Notes under the pieces: model-generated
Seen by the model: the letters and a program-made list of their open reading frames with translations, nothing else
Databases searched by the model: none
What the model was told of the DNA's origin: nothing
DNA from: an uncultured Bacteroides sp.
GTDB lineage: Bacteria; Bacteroidota; Bacteroidia; Bacteroidales; Bacteroidaceae
DNA length: 10,130 bases
Assembly (NCBI GenBank): GCA_900557355.1
Contig: USSR01000202.1
Coordinates: 1-10,130 of the forward strand
Reading direction: 5' to 3'
Position numbers and translations under genes: made by a program
In this document: positions 1 to 6,900 of the stretch, in pieces
Numbering within the stretch: position 1 is the first letter of the stretch
Layout of the letters: every line of letters begins with the position of its first letter

Positions 1-464
1 GTATCTGTAGATATCACAATATGGATATATGGGTATTTTAATATCAAAGGCTCAGTTCCTATTCGAGGCTCAAAGAAGCAACTTTCACGTTCTTGATATT
101 TTAATAAACATAATTTATATTTGGAGCTCTGAATATATTCTATATATGGATTTTCAACAATGTATATACTGTCTTTTTGAGCGGGATTTATTATGAAAGA
201 GATAGGTCCCATCTCCTGCGTTTCACTTGCAATATAGGCAACTGTATCAGGTAAAAATACAATACTATCTGGCAAGGATTCTATACTGTCTTTAGTAAAG
301 ATAGTATAGAATCTTCCGCCTGCCTGCTTAGATGTTGTAACAGTAAGATCTATTTCCGGTATACAAAAAGAAAAGTTACGTTTTTTCTCTTTAGTTACGG
401 CATTATCGTTTATACATGATAGAACGATACAATTTAATATGATTAATAGTAGTATTTTTTTCAT
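1..464 (-). CDS. Putative immunity-type lipoprotein, partial (3' end beyond window)
   Basis: The frame is open from an ATG at 464 to the window edge, giving 154 residues with no stop. The N-terminus (MKKILLLIILNCIVLSC) is a lipoprotein signal with a lipobox-like VLSC and the lipidated Cys at residue 17. The next residues (INDNAV) lack the run of acidic residues that sends Bacteroides lipoproteins to the cell surface, so a periplasm-facing location is more likely. Around residues 44-60 it has TSKQAGGRF followed by a DSI, the same motif as the 179-aa lipoprotein upstream, so the two are probably distant paralogues. The ATG lies 5 bases after the stop of a 43-codon ORF and has no good Shine-Dalgarno, which suggests translational coupling. 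I recognise no named family. Position downstream of an RHS toxin gene suggests an orphan immunity protein (inference). Confidence 0.8.
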   Translation of the reverse strand, partial: MKKILLLIILNCIVLSCINDNAVTKEKKRNFSFCIPEIDLTVTTSKQAGGRFYTIFTKDSIESLPDSIVFLPDTVAYIASETQEMGPISFIINPAQKDSIYIVENPYIEYIQSSKYKLCLLKYQERESCFFEPRIGTEPLILKYPYIHIVISTD

Positions 465-469
465 TCTTA

Positions 470-601
470 CTATTTTTCTATTGTTCCTCTTCTCATAAGA
501 GTATCTCCTTTTCCAATTCTCGAATCTTGGCATGCTCTCGTATATTCTCCTTGTATAAAGAATCTTTCAAAAGTAGCATTATCCTTACTGCCAGCCTCCA
601 T
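470..601 (-). CDS. Short ORF (43 aa), possible displaced toxin-tail fragment
   Basis: ATG at 601 to TAG at 470-472, in a different frame from the 179-aa gene whose 3' end it overlaps by 17 bases. The product begins MEAGSKDNATFERFF and ends GDTLMRRGTIEK; it is polar and globular-looking, with no signal peptide. An AAAGGAG sequence sits 6 bases before the ATG, a strong Shine-Dalgarno for Bacteroides. The stop is 5 bases before the next lipoprotein ATG, much like the RHS-stop/immunity-start geometry at 1658-1661. Two readings fit: the last part of an old RHS or other toxin tip left next to its immunity gene, or a small leader gene coupled to the lipoprotein. I do not recognise the fold. The frame is closed by a stop a few codons upstream of the ATG, so no longer toxin survives here. 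Confidence 0.4.
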   Translation of the reverse strand: MEAGSKDNATFERFFIQGEYTRACQDSRIGKGDTLMRRGTIEK

Positions 602-1124
602 ATATATCTCCTTTCTTGATTATTTTCCCATTGATACCTATGCTATATTCATCTGTATCTATACCTATAAAAGAATATGAACTTTTTTGTATGTTATCTT
701 CAAAGAATGTTTCACTAAAAACACTATCAGAAACAACTTTAATATTGAAACTATGATTCCCAATATTTACTATTCCAGATTTGCTATAAAAAAGACTATC
801 AGTAATCTCTTCAAATTTATAATTACCATTTCCTATACTTATCAGCCTTGCCCCTTTATATTGAGAATTAACATATATGTCCGTTTTATCCACAATTATT
901 TGTGAATAAAATCCTGTTCTATACTCAATAGAATCTTTAGCATTATCAAGCAGTAAGGAATCGGATGCGAAAAATATCACAAATCTTCCTCCTTGAAACT
1001 TTGAAGTTTTTACAAAAACATCCTTTTGAGGCAATTTAAACAGATAATCTGTTTGCTTGGATATAGTCTTTTCTTTACAGGAAAGAAAAAGAAACAATCC
1101 TAATAATAAAAATCCTGTTCTCAT
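585..1124 (-). CDS. Putative immunity-type lipoprotein, 179 aa
   Basis: The N-terminus MRTGFLLLGLFLFLSC is a short hydrophobic signal ending in a lipobox-like FLSC, with lipidation at Cys16. The mature part (KEKTISKQ onward) has one acidic residue but no acidic surface-export run, so it probably faces the periplasm. The rest is rich in beta-prone and Asp/Ser-Ile stretches (DSLF, DSVF), suggesting a beta-sandwich. Residues about 40-55 contain TSKFQGGRF and then a DSL, matching the partial lipoprotein at 1-464. The ATG is 2 bases after a TAA ending the fragment at 1127-1244 and has no Shine-Dalgarno, so reinitiation is plausible. No known family is recognised; an immunity role is inferred from context only. 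Confidence 0.8.
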   Translation of the reverse strand: MRTGFLLLGLFLFLSCKEKTISKQTDYLFKLPQKDVFVKTSKFQGGRFVIFFASDSLLLDNAKDSIEYRTGFYSQIIVDKTDIYVNSQYKGARLISIGNGNYKFEEITDSLFYSKSGIVNIGNHSFNIKVVSDSVFSETFFEDNIQKSSYSFIGIDTDEYSIGINGKIIKKGDIYGGWQ

Positions 1125-1126
1125 AT

Positions 1127-1244
1127 TTATTTGAATAGCCCATTAGCTTTATTAAAATATTCTATATGTTTCTGCTCTTGATGATACTTTCCAATATGGA
1201 TTCGATCCATGATAACCTCCTTCAGGTGTATTCTTTAGTCGCTT
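1127..1244 (-). pseudogene. Probable toxin-tail remnant between two lipoprotein genes
   Basis: Between the 138-aa and 179-aa genes, two overlapping frames each look like protein. Directly after the TAA at 1245-1247, the same frame reads KRLKNTPEGGYHGSNPYW and stops at a TAA about 30 codons on. Another frame reads HIGKYHQEQKHIEYF then NKANGLFK and a TAA at 1127-1129. Joining them at the CCAT near 1200 with one base added gives GGYHGSNP-HIGKYHQEQKHI, a continuous His/Tyr-rich tail of the kind seen at toxin C-termini. The stop lies 2 bases before the next lipoprotein ATG. The second frame also has an ATG at 1210 behind GAAGGAGG, so a 27-aa ORF could be translated. I favour a decayed toxin end carrying a one-base deletion; a real small ORF is the alternative. 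Confidence 0.45.
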
Positions 1245-1661
1245 TTAGTGTTTTCTTTCTGTTTTTTTTACGAACTTTTGATTGTAATATTTTTCATTTG
1301 TTTGTCTGTTGACTAAACTGTCTCGACTATATAAAAAATGGATACCTGATAATTCGGGAATATAACGCCCGGTCACATCGGTAGAATCAATTACTATTTC
1401 ATTATCAACTAATGTATATTCAATTGTAATTAAGCTTCCCAAACCTCCATGACGTTTCCTGAACTCTAATACAGAATCATTTTTTAAGACAATAGTTTTC
1501 ATCTTACTTTCAGATATTAGTTCCTTAATTTCATTCTCATCATAAGTGTTCGAATCAATTATAAGTTGGAAATCATATACTTGAGATTCAAAACTAGTTT
1601 TACATGATACAACAACCAATGCAAGAACTGTTAATAGTATAAAAAATAAATTTGATTTCAT
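1245..1661 (-). CDS. Lipoprotein, candidate cognate immunity protein of the RHS toxin, 138 aa
   Basis: The first codon overlaps the RHS stop as ATGA (1658-1661), so translation of the two is directly coupled. MKSNLFFILLTVLALVVVSC is a lipoprotein signal with lipobox VVSC and lipidation at Cys20. The mature chain (KTSFESQVYD onward) has no acidic surface-export run. A helix-prone region near residues 41-53 (ENEIKELISESK) is followed by alternating beta-type sequence and a basic end (KKTERKH). Genes placed immediately after RHS or other polymorphic toxins commonly encode the matching immunity protein. Combined with the lipid anchor, this suggests neutralisation of a toxin in the periplasm or envelope. 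It does not visibly resemble the two later lipoproteins. No named family is recognised. Confidence 0.8.
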   Translation of the reverse strand: MKSNLFFILLTVLALVVVSCKTSFESQVYDFQLIIDSNTYDENEIKELISESKMKTIVLKNDSVLEFRKRHGGLGSLITIEYTLVDNEIVIDSTDVTGRYIPELSGIHFLYSRDSLVNRQTNEKYYNQKFVKKTERKH

Positions 1662-3940
1662 GGCAAATATTCATATATAGGATTTAAACGATAGATTCTA
1701 TTCGTACCAATAATAATGGATCTTACTTCGCCTATTCGAGTCTTTACAAAATCTGGCGTAATGGACCTAATATTAATTAGAGTAGATATAGGAGGAGTCA
1801 TTCCCGCACTACCTATTTGTTGATTCAAAGTATTAGAAGCATCAATGTAAACAAGTTTACCTTCGTATGAATATTGTGCTTTATATGCTGACACCTCTGA
1901 ATCTATACCATAACCAGTTGTTGGGTTTCCATTCAGATCAAAGCTGTACTCTCCTCTAGTTATTTGCCCTCCATGTCTAGATTCATGAAGCCGATTACCC
2001 ATGTTTTTTTCAGTATACATCGTCACAACATTATGGCCAGCATCATTGATGCCAGTTAGTGAAGTAACAGGATTTCCAGTTCCTGCCGGATTATTTTTAT
2101 TTGTAACTTTGCTATATTTAAACTCTATATTTTTATTACTTCTCATGTCAGTAACGTCTTTTTGAGAATTCCTCAACTCACTAATACGACTATTCAATTC
2201 ACCAACATCTTCCCCTCTTCTTTCTATTTTGGCAACTTTTTTTTCTAATTTAGATATTCGTTTAGTGAGACGTCTTTCTATTTTTCGAGCTTCTTTCTCA
2301 TTTGCTTCATCAAAATACATTCCAGTTGGATCAATATAGCGAACAGGATTATTCGCACAATAGACATATGGACTAATTGTGCAATACCTTTCAGATAATG
2401 GATCAATAATCATAAACCTCCCTAATGTTGCATCATACCCCCTCGTTCCATAATCATACCAATCCAAACCATGCATTCTATCAAGCTCTTTACTATTATA
2501 CTTATAATTCTGATCACTTGTAGCTAGACCCTCTTCAAACAAGCCACCAAACGGATAATAATGATTAACTTGTTCAACCGTTGTTCCATTTTGGTTCATG
2601 ACTATGCGATTATTGCCTTGATGATCTTTCAAGTAATAATGATAAATAGGAGCATTTCCACTTAACGTCACATAACCTTCTTCAGTGAGAATCATGCTTA
2701 GAACTCCATTTTCATAGATCACATTATTACAATAGTCAGTAGTATTAGTCTGAGAAATCTGACTACTTGCCAATTCCTTTATCTGTCCCATTGGTACGGA
2801 AATATTGGCAATTGCAGTTTTATGGGTTACTCGTCGTTTCATACCATCAGCACCATATAAATAATCCGTGCTATTACCATTTGCGAATTGTAGTGCACTT
2901 GGCAAATTTAAACTATTATATTGAATCTTAGCTATTTTCTTATTATAATCTTGTTCTAAATTACCATTAGCATCATATTTGTACTCCTGAATAGAAGTTT
3001 TATTGCCATCAACGAAGTTAAATGCACCATTATAAAGAGGATCTGTTGCGGCATCGGTCACATTATTAAGTTGATTGCCCACATATGTTATGGATAAATC
3101 ATCAATCTTTCCATAAGTACTTCCACTCACCTTACCATATCTTTGTAGACCGGTAATGTTTCCATTATAATCATAACCGATCACATTCTCTGAGAAGTTT
3201 TTTCCTGTAGGAGGAGTGATACTTGTCCCTTCGCCATAAATAGCATTTCTCATGCGACTCATATTATCATAAGTAAACTTATAGCCACGTATACCATCTT
3301 CCCCACTCTTCCAAGTCATACTTCCAATATTGCCATTATAACATTGACTTCCACTCCCTGTGTTATAATAAAGATTTTGTTCGAAAAGTCTTCCGCTGAT
3401 TTGGGTCAACCAATTACGTATATTATATTCATAAGTCAGCTTATGTCCTGAAGTGCCATGATGTGTTTTGGTTTTTAATCTCCCTAACTTATCATAGGTA
3501 TTGATAGCAAGCTTTACTTCACTATTCCCATTTAACTTGTGTCTTACTTCTTGCAGGCGTTCTGCATGATCATAATCATAAGTATATAATTCTGTTGTAT
3601 TTATTGCTGTATGTGTATGACTTGTTGTTAATGGTTTATCAGTAAAAGAATAAGTAATATTATCCACTTCATATTCATTCATATGATTGCTTGAGACCTT
3701 TTTTGTCATTCTGCCTTTAACATCGTAATAATTAGCGGAATATAGTTTCTTACCATCTTCCAAAATAGTAACGACATTACCGGTTAGATAGCCTTTGGCA
3801 TTGCTGCCCATTGAGAAATGTGGTACACCGGAAAATCCTGTTAATGAACAAAACTTATAATCGTCGTAATAATTCACAATGTGTATTTCTTTGACCTTAT
3901 CAATCGGTATAAATGTAGAATAATATCCACTTCCCCCCAA
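1658..3940 (-). CDS. RHS protein, C-terminal part: YD repeats, core domain and metallopeptidase-like toxin tip
   Basis: This is the second half of the RHS protein, out of frame with the first half. The frame is open from 4000; the TTG at 3940 is only the first formal start and falls inside a conserved stretch (NTGLGGSGYYS), so it is unlikely to be a true start. YD-type repeats (YDVKGRM, YDKLGRL, YDYNGNI, YDANGNL) run to about residue 430. The RHS-associated core follows: YLKDHQGNNRIV, YYPFGGLF, YDYGTRGYDATLGRF, SPYVYCANNPVRYIDPTG (DPTG at 537-540). After DPTG comes a charged coiled coil (about 545-610) and a variable tip with LHESRHGGQ (H652, E653, H656) and DSEVSAYKAQ (E682). This is a HExxH plus downstream Glu arrangement expected of a zinc metallopeptidase. 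The tip ends at a TGA overlapping the next gene's ATG. Toxin activity is inferred from position and motif. Confidence 0.9.
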   Translation of the reverse strand: MGGSGYYSTFIPIDKVKEIHIVNYYDDYKFCSLTGFSGVPHFSMGSNAKGYLTGNVVTILEDGKKLYSANYYDVKGRMTKKVSSNHMNEYEVDNITYSFTDKPLTTSHTHTAINTTELYTYDYDHAERLQEVRHKLNGNSEVKLAINTYDKLGRLKTKTHHGTSGHKLTYEYNIRNWLTQISGRLFEQNLYYNTGSGSQCYNGNIGSMTWKSGEDGIRGYKFTYDNMSRMRNAIYGEGTSITPPTGKNFSENVIGYDYNGNITGLQRYGKVSGSTYGKIDDLSITYVGNQLNNVTDAATDPLYNGAFNFVDGNKTSIQEYKYDANGNLEQDYNKKIAKIQYNSLNLPSALQFANGNSTDYLYGADGMKRRVTHKTAIANISVPMGQIKELASSQISQTNTTDYCNNVIYENGVLSMILTEEGYVTLSGNAPIYHYYLKDHQGNNRIVMNQNGTTVEQVNHYYPFGGLFEEGLATSDQNYKYNSKELDRMHGLDWYDYGTRGYDATLGRFMIIDPLSERYCTISPYVYCANNPVRYIDPTGMYFDEANEKEARKIERRLTKRISKLEKKVAKIERRGEDVGELNSRISELRNSQKDVTDMRSNKNIEFKYSKVTNKNNPAGTGNPVTSLTGINDAGHNVVTMYTEKNMGNRLHESRHGGQITRGEYSFDLNGNPTTGYGIDSEVSAYKAQYSYEGKLVYIDASNTLNQQIGSAGMTPPISTLINIRSITPDFVKTRIGEVRSIIIGTNRIYRLNPIYEYLP

Positions 3941-3950
3941 ACCTGTATTG

Positions 3951-6900
3951 CTATTTTCTCTGTAGCAGGTTACTGCTACATCGGGAATTAAATAGCCAGT
4001 CTATTTCCACGCAAATGCCTTGTATTGTAAGACGATTCAACCTATCATACAAATAGAAAGTCCATTCGTTTTGTAACCGTTGATTGCCATCTTGCGAGAA
4101 TATGAGTCTGTCTAATTTATCATAAACATATTTAATCGCTTCTGCTCCCGGCATCTTTTTCTCTATGCACAATTGTCTTCCCATATATTTATATTGAAAA
4201 GCATACATATTCAGATTGGCATTTGTCTGATACATCGGTTGAAGAACGTATCGTAAATTGTCAAGTCCATCATACACATAATAGGTATCAAGATTTTGAC
4301 TTCCTGAGATTTGTCGTGTCAATATAGTGTGTCCCGACTTATCAGTAAAGGTATACCCGACGTTATTATCTTCATCAGTACTTTTGGTTACATATAACTG
4401 TCCTGCGGCGTAATACTGATTGCTGGACACCAAAGTTCCGTTGTCATTAACCATGTAATTAAGACAGTTCAATGGAGAAGAAGTGGTGTTTGTCATATAT
4501 TCAATGTGTACAGGGTGATTATTCCAATCTTCCCCTGCTCCGTATTGATTGACTATTTTATTCAAAGGAGAAGCTTCGTATTCTGTCTTTGTATAAGGAT
4601 GTGTATCTCCATAATCAGCTACAGCTTGAGCTTTAACAGAAGCAGATGGCATATATGTACTGGTAGCAGACTCAACGGGTAACCATGTATATGTTTTCCT
4701 ATTTGCAGCATCATATTCTTGTAAAGTGATTAAATGAGTTTGGAATGGAGTGATTTTACATTCCACTGTCTGGTATGGGCGACCTAAACCATCATAATAA
4801 CTATATACTTCCATATATTTATTTCCTTCCTCATTCATCATAGTACGAGTTTTGAAGAAATTTTGTGATGTTCCATTATGGGATAACTGATATTGAAATG
4901 ACATGATTGTTTTTCTGTTTAAATCTAATATCTCAGAAACTCTGCCTATAGCATCATACTCATAGAATGTTTTTAATCCATTGGGTGACCTTACTTCACT
5001 AACTCCGTATGATGGATTATAAAGCCATGTGGTAACTTCACAATCAGAAAATATATTTTGCAAATTATAGAGTGAAGTACTATTGGGGATATTAGAGCTA
5101 CACAGAGTATTCAACGAACTTTCTCCTAATCGAGACAGTACTTTGGCATATGTAATATTAGTAATTTTTGCAATAATCCGGGAATATTTATATCCCCATA
5201 AATAAACAACCGACGAACTGTCTTGATAGGTTACTTCGACAGGATTCCATTTACTATCATACTTATATGAAACAGTACGTCTTTTGGGTGATATATTGCT
5301 TGACTCCGTACTTGAAAGCAATGTGAATTTAGTAAATGCATTTCCATACTTATTTTCTAAAATGGCTGTTGAACTGCTTGATGTACGTTTATATCTCATT
5401 ATTGCAGTAAGTACATTATAGTCCAAGTGATCTTTATAGAAAGAAGAATCGGCAGCATATTTATATGTCTCCTGAATGTAGTCGGAACGACTGGTACTTG
5501 TTTGACAGGTTGATATTTGATTACGTTGATTATATGTATAAAGTTTTTCTTTGCTTATTGGTACTGAATTGAAATACTCAGTTTCTGTTTGTTGAGTTAA
5601 CTGGATGTCATAAGCAATGTATGGATATAAAGTTATAAAAAAACGTCCATTATATATATATGGATTATAATAAGGATGTGCTTCAATTGAAAGGCAATGA
5701 TTTACAGGACCAACATAATTGTCTATGACTTTTATATTGACTAATTCTTTAGCCTTATTGGCAATGGAGTATTCATTAATTTCTTCTTTTACGAGTTTAT
5801 TATTTGCATCATATGTACTTTTCCTGATTAAGCGTCCACTGTAGTTCTCTGGAAAATAGCAAAGTGTAGCATCAATAACTTCACAACTTTCATTGGCAAA
5901 AACAAGTACTTCTTTTCCTATATTGATTATTTCCTTTTGTTTAATCACACGACTATAACCGACTGGATTTCCATTGGAAGCAGAAGCTGGAGGAGATAAT
6001 GTTTGTGCATCATATCTGCGAAATTGATGGTCTACTATGCTATGTATAGGACAATTATCCAGACCATGACGGATATTATGATCAGTCACAAAGTTAATAG
6101 GAATCATCAACAGACCGGAACTTTTATGATTATCCAATTCGTAAAGATATTTGGTTCTCTCTAAGATTTCTCCTGTATTATTCCTTTGGGTAATAGTTTT
6201 TATTCTCACTCCGGCACCAATATGTTCCAAAGTGTCTATATCTACATTGAATATTTGTGATTTGTAAGTTAATGTTGCAGCGCTAACATTACGGGCGGTG
6301 TAACCTTGATTGGGAACTGTTGACGCTAAAGTAGATGACATTACATAATCCCCAGCTTCCAATGTAAATGATTCAACAACATGATATGAATGTTCATCAG
6401 TTACATTTTGTGATGTCACTTTATATGATTTTAGAATACCTCCTCCGGTAGAACCAACCTGCCTGATAATTGTTCCTGAACCTTCGACTTGACTCGCTGA
6501 ATAATCATCAAAACGGACTGTTACATTTATGGTTACAGTTTGTGCAAATGGAATATTGAAAGTTACAAAGGGAGTGGAAAACTCTGCATTATTGTTATTC
6601 ACCGTATTTAAATATGCCAATTTAGGAGCATACTTTTCTAAATCCTCTTTTGAAATGACTTTGGCATTAGTAAAAGTATGAGGTTCAAATTCGAATTCTA
6701 CACTACCTCCCGTCGGGTATGTTATTTTTTTTAGCATATTAGCCGTTATATATTTACGACTCGCATTCCTGACAGCTGTTTGTGCTGGTAGCTCCTGTCC
6801 CTGAATTATAAGTGCGTTTTGATTAATTCCTAATCCTTCAATAGAGGGTATAAGTGTGTGGCGGTAACCGGTAAGTGAAGATATATTTTCTGCGCCATTG

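Noticed and set aside
687..905. Plus-strand ORF of 72 aa
   Set aside because: It lies antisense within the 179-aa lipoprotein gene, has no supporting signal, and its composition is that of a shadow frame.
3938..3940. TTG as a genuine internal start for a separately made RHS C-terminal protein
   Set aside because: There is no Shine-Dalgarno, and the TTG lies inside a conserved RHS stretch that begins before it. A one-base lesion explains the split better.
3951..4000. Programmed ribosomal frameshift in the RHS gene
   Set aside because: I see no slippery heptamer or strong stem-loop, and such control is not known for RHS genes.
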